From contig DATJOJ010000025.1 of assembly GCA_035507035.1 (NCBI GenBank), positions 1 to 64,000 on the forward strand: a stretch of 64,000 nt of DNA. The letters run 5' to 3'. This stretch comes from DATJOJ01 sp035507035 (GTDB taxonomy: Bacteria; Acidobacteriota; Terriglobia; Terriglobales; Acidobacteriaceae). The position numbers were made by a program, and so were the translations under genes. The notes beneath the pieces are model-generated. The model searched no databases, was not told where the DNA came from, and saw only the letters and a program-made list of their open reading frames with translations. Below, piece by piece: positions 24,852 through 34,679 of the stretch. Every line of letters begins with the position of its first letter. The first letter of the stretch is position 1.

Positions 24852-26686
24852 AGGAATAGAATCAGCAGACCCCAGAGGTGATATCCAAAACTCTCACGCC
24901 GCTCCATGTGACGTTTGATGACCGATTGCACGCCTTCCCAGCGGAAAATTCCGCTCTCACGGACGGTTCGCTCGGTCAATGTGTCTAGCAGCAAGGGCTT
25001 CAGCACGCTGCGGAACCAATCGTGGGCGGGAATATCGAAACCGACTTTTTTTCGCTCCAGGATGGCTTTCGGCAGCTTATCCTTCATTAGCTCTTTGAGC
25101 AAGAATTTCAGCTTTGAGCCGCGAAGCTTGTAATCTTCTGGCAAAGACGAAGCGAACTCGACAATGCGGTGATCGAGAAACGGAGGCCGCACTTCCAGCG
25201 AATGCGCCATACTCATGCGGTCGGCTTTGTAAAGAATGTCGTCCGGCAAATAATATTGTTGATCGAAGAGCATGTAACGATTGATTGCCGGAACTGGCGG
25301 CATATTTTGCAGAATGCCGCGCATCGGGTGGGCGCTGGCGCTGACCAGAAATTCGGCTTTTTCTTCTTCCGAGAATGTTCCATTCCAGAAGATGTGAGCT
25401 TCGTCGGCGGGCAACAGTGATCCGCGTAGAAAACGCTTGAGTTTGTATTCGAAGCTGATCTTCTCGTCGGAAACCGGCCAGTAGTTCAGGCCGGCAATCA
25501 TGATTCGACGCAAGGCGGCCGGCACCAGACGCGCCGTGCGAGCATAGCGGCTCGCAAGATAAGTGAGATATCCGCCGAACAACTCGTCTGCGCCTTCGCC
25601 GCTAAGCGCGACCGTTACCTGCTCGGAACTCATCTTTGCCAGATACCAGACCGGAAGACAGCCGGCGTCGGCGCTAGGTTCGTCGGAAAAATAGGCGAAC
25701 TCCTGGATCGCTTTGTCCAGATCCATGTCGACGCTGAGATCGGCTTCGGTATGGTCGGTTCCGTAATGTTTCGCGACTTCCTGAATGTAGGCGCCCTCAT
25801 CGAAGCTGCGGCCTTTGAAGGTAATCGAAAAAGTCTTCAGCGGCTGCGATGAGGCCTCGGCGGCGTAGTGAAGAATGGTGGAGGAATCCAAGCCACCGCT
25901 TGCCCACAACCCAACCGGGACATCCGCGACAAGATGCTCACGAATCGATTCGCGCAGCAAAGAATCAAGCTCTTCTTTGGCTGATTCGACCGTCCATTTC
26001 TTGTTGTTTTCGGCGGGAGTGGGGCAATGCCAATAAGATTCGATTTTCGACCGGCCATGTTGCCAAATCAGAATGTTCCCCGGCGGGAGCTTCTCGATCC
26101 CTTGCACGAGCGTGTACGGCGCGGGAACGTAATTCACGCGCAAGTAACAGTTCAAGCCGTCCAAATTTAAAACGCGGTCGATGTCGGGATGATGGAGAAT
26201 TCCTTTCAGCTCGGAGCTGAAATAAACATCGTGGCCTCTGCGACAAAAATATACCGGCTTAATACCCACGCGATCACGTGCCAGCACCAGGCGTTTTCGC
26301 GATTGCGACCACAGCGCCAGCCCAAACATTCCGCGCAGCCGGCGGAAGCAGTCGGTGTCCCACTGCAGGAAAGCATGCAGCACAACTTCGGTGTCACTAT
26401 TCGTGACGAAACGATGTCCCAGGGCCTGCAGTTCCGCGCGGAGTTCGCGATGGTTATAAATTTCGCCATTGAAGACGAGGACGGTGTCGTCATCTTCGCT
26501 GCGCATGGGCTGCTCACCCGATACCAGGTCGATGATGGTAAGCCGCACCGCGCCCAGAGAAACATCCTTGGATTCGTAGACGTCCTGCTGGTCGGGACCG
26601 CGATGAATCAAGCAGGAAGTGGCACCCCGAATAAGACTGGGGTTGACATGACGATCTTCATGAGTGAATCCGACGATTCCACACAC
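24767..26686 (-). CDS. asnB: asparagine synthetase (glutamine-hydrolysing)
   Basis: A 639-residue class II glutamine amidotransferase. GTG 26686 is chosen because it places the catalytic cysteine at position 2 (MCGIVGF), which must be exposed at the N-terminus; longer readings to 26866 would bury it. The glutaminase domain has HRGPD and FNGEIYN; the synthetase domain has the PP-loop VGLWASGGLDSS, then ALSGEGADELFGGY and YKADRMSMAHSLEVRPPFLD. It makes asparagine or amidates an envelope or secondary-metabolite precursor; within this glycosyltransferase block the latter is possible. AsnB-type proteins are frequent in exopolysaccharide loci. Confidence 0.9.
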   Translation of the reverse strand: MCGIVGFTHEDRHVNPSLIRGATSCLIHRGPDQQDVYESKDVSLGAVRLTIIDLVSGEQPMRSEDDDTVLVFNGEIYNHRELRAELQALGHRFVTNSDTEVVLHAFLQWDTDCFRRLRGMFGLALWSQSRKRLVLARDRVGIKPVYFCRRGHDVYFSSELKGILHHPDIDRVLNLDGLNCYLRVNYVPAPYTLVQGIEKLPPGNILIWQHGRSKIESYWHCPTPAENNKKWTVESAKEELDSLLRESIREHLVADVPVGLWASGGLDSSTILHYAAEASSQPLKTFSITFKGRSFDEGAYIQEVAKHYGTDHTEADLSVDMDLDKAIQEFAYFSDEPSADAGCLPVWYLAKMSSEQVTVALSGEGADELFGGYLTYLASRYARTARLVPAALRRIMIAGLNYWPVSDEKISFEYKLKRFLRGSLLPADEAHIFWNGTFSEEEKAEFLVSASAHPMRGILQNMPPVPAINRYMLFDQQYYLPDDILYKADRMSMAHSLEVRPPFLDHRIVEFASSLPEDYKLRGSKLKFLLKELMKDKLPKAILERKKVGFDIPAHDWFRSVLKPLLLDTLTERTVRESGIFRWEGVQSVIKRHMERRESFGYHLWGLLILFLWVKRWNIQTLSEPEPADKKLVSLSATA

Positions 26687-26854
26687 GCTGATTACATAGT
26701 AACTGGATGGTAGGATTCTTGGGAAGCCACCGAGGATGCATGGAAGCCTATTAAACACCGTAGTTCCCGAACCGGATGAAAATTGTATTGATGAGACGAA
26801 TCCGGCTTCTGCTTGACGTTGGGGAGGCGAGTCCGTATTCTCGAACTTCTCTGA

Positions 26855-27853
26855 ATGAAACGGCACTTGCTCTCTTATCTGGCTTGCTCGACGTGCGGAT
26901 CCCCGTTTGAGGCTGAATCACGAAAAGAGGAGTTCGGGGAAATCATCGACGGCATTTTGCAGTGCCGCGGTTGCCAAGCGAGTTTTCCGGTGGTCCGAGG
27001 TATTCCGCGTTTTTTGTCGGACGAACTGTCGGCTGCGAAGAAAGCGACGGCTGCAGCGTTCGGTTATGAGTGGACGCATTACTCGCAGTTGACCGAGGCT
27101 GACCGGGAAGAATTTCTCGATTGGATCAAACCGCTCGATGAATCGATTTTTGTCAACCGTGTGATTCTCGATGGCGGCTGCGGAAAAGGACGGCATCTTT
27201 TCCTTGCAGCCAAGATGGGAGCGAGCGACGCCATCGGAATCGATCTCTCCGACGCCGTCGAATCGGCATTCCAAAACACGCGCCAGCTGCCGAATGCGCA
27301 CGTCATCCAGGCCGACATTTACCACCTGCCGTTTCTCAAGCCGTTCGACTTCGCTTACAGCATTGGCGTGCTGCACCATTTGCCCGACCCGAAAGCCGGA
27401 TTTCTGAGCTTGGTCGAGCATCTAAAGCCGGGCGGCCGCATTGCGATGTGGGTGTATGGCAAAGAAGGGAATCGATGGATTGAGTTGTTTGTCGATCCGT
27501 TTCGCACGTATGTGACTTCGAAAGCGCCGAAGTTTGTCACCCAGGTTATTTCATTTCTTTTTGCGTTGCCGTTGTACATCGCGTTGAAGCTCGTTTACCG
27601 GCCGGCGAATCGCCTGGCTAGATTGAAACGAGCGTTGCCGTACGCTGATTATCTTTGTGCGATTTCCAATTATTCTTTCGCAGAGAACTTCTGGAATGTG
27701 TTTGATCACCTGGTTGCGCCTACAGCTTTTTACCATTCGCGCCAAGAAGTGGAAGATTGGTTTTCAACGGGGAAGTTGCAGCAGGTCGAAATTTCTTCGC
27801 GCAATAACAACAGCTGGCGCGGGACAGGGGTGAAGGCGAGCGATCCCGCCTAA
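26855..27853 (+). CDS. SAM-dependent methyltransferase with N-terminal zinc ribbon
   Basis: A 332-residue protein. Residues about 11-45 hold two Cys pairs (CSTCG and CRGC) followed by VVRGIPRF, a Trm112/YcaR-like zinc ribbon. The methyltransferase fold follows: VILDGGCGKGRH (motif I, about residue 103), GIDLSD, and SIGVLHHLPDPKAGF (about residue 170). The C-terminus contains a hydrophobic pair (VISFLFALPLYIALKLVY) that could touch the membrane. It starts divergently from asnB and ends with a four-base overlap with the convergent symporter. Such proteins often sit in polysaccharide loci; the substrate is unknown. Confidence 0.82.
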   Translation: MKRHLLSYLACSTCGSPFEAESRKEEFGEIIDGILQCRGCQASFPVVRGIPRFLSDELSAAKKATAAAFGYEWTHYSQLTEADREEFLDWIKPLDESIFVNRVILDGGCGKGRHLFLAAKMGASDAIGIDLSDAVESAFQNTRQLPNAHVIQADIYHLPFLKPFDFAYSIGVLHHLPDPKAGFLSLVEHLKPGGRIAMWVYGKEGNRWIELFVDPFRTYVTSKAPKFVTQVISFLFALPLYIALKLVYRPANRLARLKRALPYADYLCAISNYSFAENFWNVFDHLVAPTAFYHSRQEVEDWFSTGKLQQVEISSRNNNSWRGTGVKASDPA

Positions 27854-29781
27854 TCCGCGTGGCTACTTTTTGCGGACGAAACAGAAGTGTTCGTCCCTGA
27901 CAGCGTCTCCCATCCTCGTCGGGACAAATCCCAAAAGATCAAATACCCGGCAATCGCCGCAACCGCTAGAAGCACGGCACCCCACAACCACTGCTGGAAC
28001 ACGAGCTTTCCAATGCCAAACAAGCATCCGTAGACGAGCACCACGCCCATCACCCAATCGAAAGCGTTGCTCGAAACGTCGCGAACTTCCGGCAGTTCAG
28101 GGGCAAGCCGGGCAATGCGCTTCCATCCATAAACCGTCGGTAAGACACGGCGATAAAACGAGACCAGCGTGGCTTCGCTCTCTGGCCTGGTGACGAATGT
28201 CGTTAACAGCCAGACGACGGTTGTGATTCCGCCGGTGATCAGCGCGGTTTTCGCGTAAGTGACCGATCCGTTCCCGTTGAAATTAGCATGCCGCAGGGCT
28301 AAGGTTACGCCGGCTGCCGCGATCATCGCGGAAATTTCACTCCAGGCGTTGATCCGCCACCAATACCAGCGCAGGATGTAAACCGCGCCGGTGCCAAAAC
28401 CGATGTCGAGTACAATTTCCCACCCCTGCTTGATAGAAGTGAGTTGCATGGCAGTGTAGCCGCTGGCCAGCACGAGCAGGATGGTAAAAAGCTTGCTGAT
28501 GAGTACGTAGTGCTTCTCCGTCGCATCTCGGACGATGAAGCGCTTGTAAAGATCGTTGACCAAGTACGAACAGCCCCAATTCAACTGCGTCCCGATCGTC
28601 GACATGAAGGCTGCGAGAAACGCGGCAACCATCAAACCGCGCAGCGCGGGTGGCAGATAGTCGCGAAGGACCATCACATATCCTTGCTCGGGATTCTGGG
28701 CAAAAGCCGCGCTGGGATTGAGGCCGCCATTGGGCGAGTAAACAACGATGGCAACCAAGCCGGTGATGATCCACGGCCACGGACGCAAAGCGTAGTGCGC
28801 GATGTTGAACCAGAGCGTCGCGCCGAGGGAATTTTTCTCGTCTTTTGCGCTGAACATGCGCTGCGCCACGTAGCCTCCGCCGCCCGGCTCGGCTCCCGGA
28901 TACCACGCCAGCCACCACTGCATGAAGAGATAAACGAAGAATGTCAGTAGCGGTAGCGTCCAGAGGGCATCTGTGGTCCAGCCGAGATGAAAATCGGGCA
29001 AAAAAGCAGTCGGATCGGAAGTTTGCATGCCAGTTTGCCGCACGTTGTTCTCGATCGTCTGAAGATGAGTTTGCAATGCGGCCATCCCTCCGATTTTCAC
29101 CACTGCGACCCAAGCGAGCACGATGATCATCGTCATCTTGAGCACGAACTGGAAAAGATCAGTGACCAGCACGCCCCACAGTCCGCCGATGAACGTATAT
29201 AGCCCGGTAAATGGAATCAAAATAAAAATGCAAATGAGAAGGGAAGTTGTATGGGGACTTCCCAGGCTGTAGGAAAATCCGGCGAACTGCACCACGCGGC
29301 CTTCGGCGATTGCCGGCCCGAGCAGGACTATAATGATGTTGATCATGGCCTGCGTCACCCAGCCGAGGATGAAGCAGTTCATGAAAAGCCCGAGGTAAAC
29401 GGCTTTGAATCCGCGCAGGAATGCCGCCGGCCTGCCCCCGTAACGAATTTCGACAAACTGCACGTCGGTAAGAATTTCGGCGCGCCGCCAGTAGCGGGCG
29501 AAAAAGAAGACCGTCAGCATGCCGCCAACGCATAATCCCCACCAGATCCAATTGCCGGCAATGCCGGATTTCGCGACCAGGCCGGAAACCAGCAGGGGAG
29601 TATCGGCGGCAAAGGTGGTTGCGACCATCGAGGTCCCGGCCAACCACCAGGAAACCTCGCGGCCGGAGATGAAAAATTCTTCAGTATTTCCGCTGGCCCG
29701 CCGCCGATAGTAGATGCTGATTAATAAATTGATCAGCAGGTAGCCTACGATGACGATCCAGTCGGTTACTGTTAATGACAT
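27850..29781 (-). CDS. sodium:solute symporter (SSS family)
   Basis: A 643-residue membrane transporter with about 13-14 helices. The N-terminus DWIVIVGYLLINLLISIYY, FFISGREVSWWLAGTSMVATTFAADTP and GGLWGVLVTDLFQF are hallmark SSS segments. The family imports sugars, amino acids, vitamins or ions with Na+. The substrate is not evident from the sequence. It is monocistronic as far as can be seen; no strong ribosome binding site precedes ATG 29781. Confidence 0.88.
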   Translation of the reverse strand: MSLTVTDWIVIVGYLLINLLISIYYRRRASGNTEEFFISGREVSWWLAGTSMVATTFAADTPLLVSGLVAKSGIAGNWIWWGLCVGGMLTVFFFARYWRRAEILTDVQFVEIRYGGRPAAFLRGFKAVYLGLFMNCFILGWVTQAMINIIIVLLGPAIAEGRVVQFAGFSYSLGSPHTTSLLICIFILIPFTGLYTFIGGLWGVLVTDLFQFVLKMTMIIVLAWVAVVKIGGMAALQTHLQTIENNVRQTGMQTSDPTAFLPDFHLGWTTDALWTLPLLTFFVYLFMQWWLAWYPGAEPGGGGYVAQRMFSAKDEKNSLGATLWFNIAHYALRPWPWIITGLVAIVVYSPNGGLNPSAAFAQNPEQGYVMVLRDYLPPALRGLMVAAFLAAFMSTIGTQLNWGCSYLVNDLYKRFIVRDATEKHYVLISKLFTILLVLASGYTAMQLTSIKQGWEIVLDIGFGTGAVYILRWYWWRINAWSEISAMIAAAGVTLALRHANFNGNGSVTYAKTALITGGITTVVWLLTTFVTRPESEATLVSFYRRVLPTVYGWKRIARLAPELPEVRDVSSNAFDWVMGVVLVYGCLFGIGKLVFQQWLWGAVLLAVAAIAGYLIFWDLSRRGWETLSGTNTSVSSAKSSHAD

Positions 29782-29872
29782 GTGCGAGGCGCTCGCAATA
29801 TCTTTACTACATTGCGGCCCTCACAAAGGCAGGAATTATTAGCTTGACGTGGCGAACCTGATGCCGCGTGGC

Positions 29873-30223
29873 TTAGTGGCGGCGTTCGGTTTCGCGCAAA
29901 ATGGTAGCAAAGTTGTGTCCTCCGAGGCTGATGCCTTGCTCAACGTGGCCGGTGACGGCGACTTTTGCACCGGAGCCAGGAATTCCGCGCGGACCGGCAA
30001 AAACCCACATCGTGCCCGTGCCATCGTCGAGTTGAAACGCGCCGCGCCCAGCCACTCCGTAGGAATCGGTTACGCGACCGCCGATGGTGACTTCTTTACC
30101 GGCGTATTTTCCGGGATCCTGATTGAGTTTGGCGATACTCACATGTGGCGGGCAGCCGGCCAGGAGAAGCGTGGCCAAGATGATCAGGAATGCGAAATTG
30201 AATCGGTTGGGGCGAGTCTGCAT
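29873..30223 (-). CDS. small lipoprotein with OB-fold-like domain
   Basis: A 116-residue protein from ATG 30223, which has AAGGAGA six bases upstream; an ATG at 30301 would add 26 residues before the signal. The N-terminus FAFLIILATLLLAGC is a lipoprotein signal with lipobox LAGC. The rest (LNQDPGKYAGKEVTIGGRVTDSYG...FQLDDGTGTMWVFAG...VTGHVEQG) has the strand pattern of small OB-fold domains. Function unknown; exported to the periplasm or outer membrane. Confidence 0.72.
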   Translation of the reverse strand: MQTRPNRFNFAFLIILATLLLAGCPPHVSIAKLNQDPGKYAGKEVTIGGRVTDSYGVAGRGAFQLDDGTGTMWVFAGPRGIPGSGAKVAVTGHVEQGISLGGHNFATILRETERRH

Positions 30224-30403
30224 GGTTCTCCTTGGGATTAGGAATTCAAACCCGACGAACGATGACGAGTTGCGGTCACCGGGCAGAATTAGAGCCATCA
30301 TGATTGTGGCTCAGATGCGGGGCGTCTTCCTGGCGATGGCCGCAAGGGACGTTGCGCCACATAATTCCCGCGCTTAGACTCGGTAGAAGGTAAGGATCAA
30401 GTC

Positions 30404-30868
30404 ATGAAGGAATATCTGCAAACGCTCTTTGCGTACGACGATTGGGCGAACCGGGAAGTAGTGACGGCGCTTGAGGCCCTTGAAGTTCCGCCGCCGCGTT
30501 CCATGAAGTATTTGGCACATATCGTCTCTGCCGAGCGGTTGTGGCTGGAACGATTGCGCGTGGAGAAGCAGACCTATCCGGTGTGGCCGGATTTCACGTT
30601 GGAACATTGCAAGCTGGAAATCGCGCAACTGCGCGAGCAATGGAAGTCGTATCTGGCTTCGCTGAAGGAAGACGGCTTGTCACGTTCGTTGACCTATCGC
30701 AACAGCAAAGGCGAAAGTTGGACGAATGCGAAGCAGGACATTCTGATGCATGTGATCATGCACTCGGCTTACCATCGCGGGCAGATTGCCTCTGACATGC
30801 GTGCCGCCGGATTCACTCCGGTGCTCACCGATTTTATTCACGGCGTACGGCAGGGGCTTGTAGAATAG
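30404..30868 (+). CDS. DinB-family protein
   Basis: A 154-residue four-helix-bundle protein of the DinB/YfiT superfamily. The N-terminus LFAYDDWANREV and the spaced histidines (MKYLAHIVSAERLW, HVIMHSAYHRGQI) form the usual metal-binding triad. Members include thiol-dependent transferases and damage-inducible proteins of unknown role. ATG 30404 with AAGG upstream. The zinc-ribbon gene follows after five bases and is probably co-transcribed. Confidence 0.85.
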   Translation: MKEYLQTLFAYDDWANREVVTALEALEVPPPRSMKYLAHIVSAERLWLERLRVEKQTYPVWPDFTLEHCKLEIAQLREQWKSYLASLKEDGLSRSLTYRNSKGESWTNAKQDILMHVIMHSAYHRGQIASDMRAAGFTPVLTDFIHGVRQGLVE

Positions 30869-30873
30869 CGGGC

Positions 30874-31056
30874 ATGGCGGAGACCAGGAACGACACGGTC
30901 GGTGCTGCACAGGAGCTCGCTGGTTCACCGAATTATGCTTACGCCGTGGCCGCTTCGCGGTTCTGTCCCAATTGCTCGGCGGAGTTGAAAGATCGCGGCT
31001 GCAAAATGAGTTGTGCGCAGTGCGGCTTTTATCTGAGCTGCTCGGATTTCTACTAA
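30874..31056 (+). CDS. small zinc-ribbon protein
   Basis: A 60-residue protein with two Cys pairs, FCPNCSAEL and CAQCGFYLSCSDFY, plus an extra Cys in RGCKMSC, a probable zinc ribbon. It starts five bases after the DinB-family gene. Tiny zinc-ribbon proteins of this kind occur widely in Acidobacteriota without known function. Confidence 0.65.
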   Translation: MAETRNDTVGAAQELAGSPNYAYAVAASRFCPNCSAELKDRGCKMSCAQCGFYLSCSDFY

Positions 31057-31146
31057 TATAGAATTTCCACCATAGCCTCTGACGCCAGCCGGCCCTTCCA
31101 TCTACAATGGAGAAGTCATCAATTCCATAATTTTGAGGAGATAAGA

Positions 31147-31572
31147 ATGCAACGCAAGGCAAGTGCTATTTGGCAGGGAGGGCTCAAAGACGGCAAAGGC
31201 TCGGTGTCGTCGACCAGCGGCGTGCTGTCCCACACTCCGTACTCTTTCACCACCCGTTTTGAAAACACGCCCGGCACTAATCCCGAAGAACTAATTGCGG
31301 CGGCGCACGCGGCATGTTTTTCCATGGCGCTTTCGGCGCAGTTGGGCGGGGCGAATTTGACGCCGACCAGCATCGAGACCGCGGCCACGCTCACCATGGA
31401 GAAGCTTGATTCCGGCTGGACGATTACTGCCGTTCATCTTGACGTGGTCGGGCGCGTGCCCAAGGCCGATGATGCCGCATTTCAGAAAGCGGCCGCAGAC
31501 GCCAAGAGCGGATGTCCGGTGTCGAAAGTTCTGAAAGCCAACATCACCATGAACGCGAAGCTGGAAGGGTAG
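31147..31572 (+). CDS. osmC: OsmC-family peroxiredoxin
   Basis: A 141-residue protein of the OsmC/Ohr superfamily, which reduces organic hydroperoxides with two cysteines. The first lies in AAAHAACFSMAL (about residue 58), the second in SGCPVSKVL (about residue 122), and the N-terminus RKASAIWQGGLKDGKGSVS matches the OsmC branch rather than Ohr. GAGGAG seven bases before ATG 31147. The preceding 90 bases probably hold its own promoter. The length is normal. Confidence 0.92.
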   Translation: MQRKASAIWQGGLKDGKGSVSSTSGVLSHTPYSFTTRFENTPGTNPEELIAAAHAACFSMALSAQLGGANLTPTSIETAATLTMEKLDSGWTITAVHLDVVGRVPKADDAAFQKAAADAKSGCPVSKVLKANITMNAKLEG

Positions 31573-31760
31573 GGAAGCGAGCCAGAGGCGCGATTTTTTT
31601 TCGCAAAGAACGCGATAATTTCGCGCGGCTCGCCCGAGTCCTTCGTCGCCAAAAGAGGCGTCTCAGGATGACAACGCTTTGACAGCCGCTGAGGCCCCTG
31701 TAAAATAGCTCTTGGCAGTTCTTTCCTGAAGGCGGCTCGCGAGGGCCGCCAGTCACTTTA

Positions 31761-31847
31761 GCCATCGTGGCGGAATTGGCAGACGCGCATGGTTCAGGTC
31801 CATGTACCCGCAAGGGTGTGGGGGTTCGAGTCCCTTCGATGGCACCA
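31761..31847 (+). tRNA. tRNA-Leu (CAG anticodon)
   Basis: 87 bases including an encoded CCA. The acceptor stem GCCATCG (31761-31767) pairs with CGATGGC, the D-arm has AATTGGCAGACGCG, the anticodon loop TTCAGGT gives CAG, a long variable arm of class II type follows, and the T-arm is GGGTTCGAGTCCC. Confidence 0.95.
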
Positions 31848-31852
31848 AGATT

Positions 31853-31935
31853 GAGGTCCTTCGGCTCGCTTTTGCTCGCTCAGGATTTCGCCTGCGGGCT
31901 CGCGCTACGCTCACGCCCGCAAAGCGGCTCAACCT
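31853..31935 (+). repeat. dispersed about 85-bp repeat, copy 2
   Basis: GGTCCTTCGGCTCGC, CTCAGGATTTCGCCTGCGGG, CTCACGCCCGCAAAGCGGCT and a final CAAC. It is homologous to 37408-37493 and more distantly to 2011-2097. It fills the space between tRNA-Leu and the 3' end of the lipoprotein gene. Confidence 0.6.
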
Positions 31936-33229
31936 AATTCACATTCACGGTGACGGTCGCGGTATTGCGGCCATATTGGTTGGTGGCATAGAGCGTATAG
32001 GTTGTGGTCTGCGTCGGAGTAACGATAACGCTTGTGCCGCGCACGGCGCCAACTTGGGGCGAGACGACGTAATAAGACGCGCCGGTCACCTGCCAATTCA
32101 GCGTCACCTGAGTGCCGGAACTCACGTTCGCCGAGCTGGCGGTGAAGCCGGCGATGTTGGGGGCGGCTCCTTGCGGCACGTTTGACGAGGTGTAGATTGG
32201 ATTCATCTGCACAACTTCAAACGCAGAAGCCGGAACTTGCCCCAGATTGTGCAGGTCGTCGTTGTTCCATCCATCGTTGGGAGCGCCGCTCAGGTACATG
32301 GCGCTGCCGTTGTCGGCCATGATCATGCCGTAGTGCTGCAGGGCGGTGAGAATTACCTGAACGGTCGGTGAAAAACTCGAGATGTCGTAGCTTGCTTTGA
32401 GCCGCAAGCGCATGCCCATGGGCGCGGCGAGCGAGTTGGTCGATGTTGCGGCCCAATGCGAAGCCGGGGGAATCATCGCGGCCTGGCTTTGTGGCAGGGT
32501 GAAGCGAATGGCGTGCTGAATTTTGCCGGCGGCGACTTCGTCATAGCGAACCAGACCGGCAAAAATCGAGAGCCCGGCGGCATCAGCGGAGGTCCACGTC
32601 CACGGACGCTGCTCGCCATTCTGCAAATCCCAAATCGCGGCCGAGCCGGCATTCCAACTGCCATCGCTATTGGGATACGAGCTATAGAGTTCGTAGAGGA
32701 AGCAGTTGCTCTTGTCGATCACCAGCACATGCCGGTCGCCGTTGCCGGGATTCGGGTAACCCTCGATGGGCGCGCTGGCGGGAACGGGCATTGGCCCGGG
32801 ATCGCTCTCGTCGCCGTAGGCGGTGAAATCAATGTTGACAAGGCTTTGTGAGCTGTCCACGACAACGTAAGGAATGCCGATGCTTGATCCGTTGTATTCG
32901 CCCGAACCGAAGTCGGGATGCAGGCCAATGCTCGGACCGATGAAGTTGATGATGGCGTCAGAGTTGGGATCGACCGGCGCGGAAGAGATGTCCTGATTCC
33001 AGGCGTTGTCAGCGGGAAAGGGGACAAAGCCATTGAGGCTCGCACCCTGCCCGGTTGCAATGCCATTGCAGGCATTTTGTGCCCCGCCCGTCCCTCCGCC
33101 TGGGGCACCACCGTTGCCGCTGGAGCCGCTGGAGGACGACGAACTCGATCCGCCGCCGCAGCCTAGTAGCGAAAGCGCTAGGGCGAGTGTTGGCAAAAGC
33201 CGGAACAGCCTGCATGGTCTGTTATGCAC
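31934..33229 (-). CDS. lipoprotein with serine-rich linker and Ig-like C-terminus
   Basis: A 431-residue protein from GTG 33229. The N-terminus LPTLALALSLLGCGGG is a lipoprotein signal (lipobox LLGC), followed by a Ser/Gly linker (SSSSSSSGSSGNGG). The central domain (FVPFPADNAWNQDIS, DRHVLVIDKSNCFLYELYSS, HAIRFTLPQSQ) recurs in acidobacterial secreted proteins but its function is unknown to me. The last about 80 residues (FTASSANVSSGTQVTLNWQV...TTTYTLYATNQYG) look like a bacterial Ig-like beta-sandwich. Surface-exposed and possibly carbohydrate-related; unproven. Confidence 0.7.
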   Translation of the reverse strand: MHNRPCRLFRLLPTLALALSLLGCGGGSSSSSSSGSSGNGGAPGGGTGGAQNACNGIATGQGASLNGFVPFPADNAWNQDISSAPVDPNSDAIINFIGPSIGLHPDFGSGEYNGSSIGIPYVVVDSSQSLVNIDFTAYGDESDPGPMPVPASAPIEGYPNPGNGDRHVLVIDKSNCFLYELYSSYPNSDGSWNAGSAAIWDLQNGEQRPWTWTSADAAGLSIFAGLVRYDEVAAGKIQHAIRFTLPQSQAAMIPPASHWAATSTNSLAAPMGMRLRLKASYDISSFSPTVQVILTALQHYGMIMADNGSAMYLSGAPNDGWNNDDLHNLGQVPASAFEVVQMNPIYTSSNVPQGAAPNIAGFTASSANVSSGTQVTLNWQVTGASYYVVSPQVGAVRGTSVIVTPTQTTTYTLYATNQYGRNTATVTVNVN

Positions 33230-33326
33230 CGAAAGAATCCCTGATGAACGTTCTCGCCGGTCTGGCGCTTCGGGCGGCGGGAAATGAGGTCAGTTTGCGG
33301 GTGGATTTGGGACATGTACGGATGGG

Positions 33327-34679
33327 TTAAGGGTGCGCCGAGGTTTCTTCAACGGCTGCTGCAAGCTGATCTACAGCCCAAGCGATCTGCTCGCGAGTGA
33401 TGACTGCAGGCGGGGCGATCAGCAGGTGATCGCCGGCATTGCCATCCACACAGCCTTGCATGGGGTAGACGAGCAAGCCACGTTTGACTGCGGATTGGCC
33501 GACCCGTCCGGCGAAGTTTATCTGCGCAGGGAACGGTTGTTTGGTGGATCTATCGGCGACGAATTCGATGCCCCAGAGCAAGCCGATGCCCCGGACGTCG
33601 CCGACGCTCTTGAGGGTCCTCAGGCTCTCCAGGGCTTGACGCAGACCGGCCCCGACGGATTCATTGCGGCCAGAATCTGCAGCCGCGACCAGGTTATTTT
33701 CACCAAGAAACTTGAGCACCGCACTCCCTGCCGCAAGCGAAATGGGATGCGCGTTATAAGTGAAGCCGTGCATGAACGTGCCGGAGCCGGCGGCGATTGC
33801 ATCTGTCACTTTCTTCGTGGTGATCACTGCGCCCAGTGGCGCATAGCCGCTCGACAATCCTTTAGCCGTGACGAGAATGTCGGGAGCGACGCCCCAGTGC
33901 TCAACAGCAAAGTTACGTCCTGTGCGGCCCATGCCAGTCATGACTTCGTCGGCGATGAGCAGAACGCCGTGGTTTTTGCAGATCTCAGCCACGCTCTGCA
34001 AGTAGCCCGGCGGCGGTACAACTGCACCCAGTGTGGCCCCGCTGACGGGTTCGAAGATGAATGCAGCGGCCTCGCCGTTCGTCGCCTCGATCGCTCTTTC
34101 GAGGTCGGCGGCATATTCCTGGCCGCAGTTTCGGCACCCGTCGGTGCAATCGTAGGCGCAGCGATAGCAGTAGGGAAACGTCACGTGGGCGAATTCGCGC
34201 ACCATGGGCAGATACATATCTCGCCGGCGCTTGTTGCCGGAAACCGAGAGCGCGCCGAGGGTCGATCCGTGATAGCTCTGGCCTCGGCTGAGAATCTGAT
34301 AGCGCTTAGGCTGCCCGATTTCGACCTGATATTGGCGAGCTAGCTTGAGGGCGGTTTCGATTGCTTCGGAGCCGCCGCAGGTGAAGTAGACGCAGCCGCC
34401 TTGAAAATTCGACCCAGCAAAATCAATCAGTTCCTGCGCGTATTGTTCTGCGATCGGGGTAGTGAATTGGCTGGTGTGAGCGAATTCCAGCAGCTTCGCC
34501 TGCGCGGCCATAGCTCGCGAGATTTCTGCGACGCCGTGCCCGATGAAATTCACTGCTGCTGAGCCAGAGAAATCTAGGTATTGTTTCCCGGTTTCGTCCC
34601 AGATATGGACGCCTTGGCCACGCACGGCGGACGGGAAGTCTTTTCGGAAGGAGCGGCGGAAAACGGCGGAGCGGGGCAC
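33327..34679 (-). CDS. class III PLP-dependent aminotransferase
   Basis: A 450-residue enzyme of the acetylornithine/omega-aminotransferase group. Visible: CGGSEAIETALKLARQY (about residue 105), SYHGSTLGALS, ADEVMTGMGRTG (PLP-binding Asp, about 255) and the Schiff-base lysine in TAKGLSSGYAPLGA (about 278). A cysteine-rich loop CYRCAYDCTDGCRNC near residue 180 may bind metal and is seen in some relatives. The start is GTG 34679. Substrate unknown; a broad aminotransferase making or using omega-amino acids. It stands alone, flanked by repeat-like spacers. Confidence 0.85.
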   Translation of the reverse strand: MPRSAVFRRSFRKDFPSAVRGQGVHIWDETGKQYLDFSGSAAVNFIGHGVAEISRAMAAQAKLLEFAHTSQFTTPIAEQYAQELIDFAGSNFQGGCVYFTCGGSEAIETALKLARQYQVEIGQPKRYQILSRGQSYHGSTLGALSVSGNKRRRDMYLPMVREFAHVTFPYCYRCAYDCTDGCRNCGQEYAADLERAIEATNGEAAAFIFEPVSGATLGAVVPPPGYLQSVAEICKNHGVLLIADEVMTGMGRTGRNFAVEHWGVAPDILVTAKGLSSGYAPLGAVITTKKVTDAIAAGSGTFMHGFTYNAHPISLAAGSAVLKFLGENNLVAAADSGRNESVGAGLRQALESLRTLKSVGDVRGIGLLWGIEFVADRSTKQPFPAQINFAGRVGQSAVKRGLLVYPMQGCVDGNAGDHLLIAPPAVITREQIAWAVDQLAAAVEETSAHP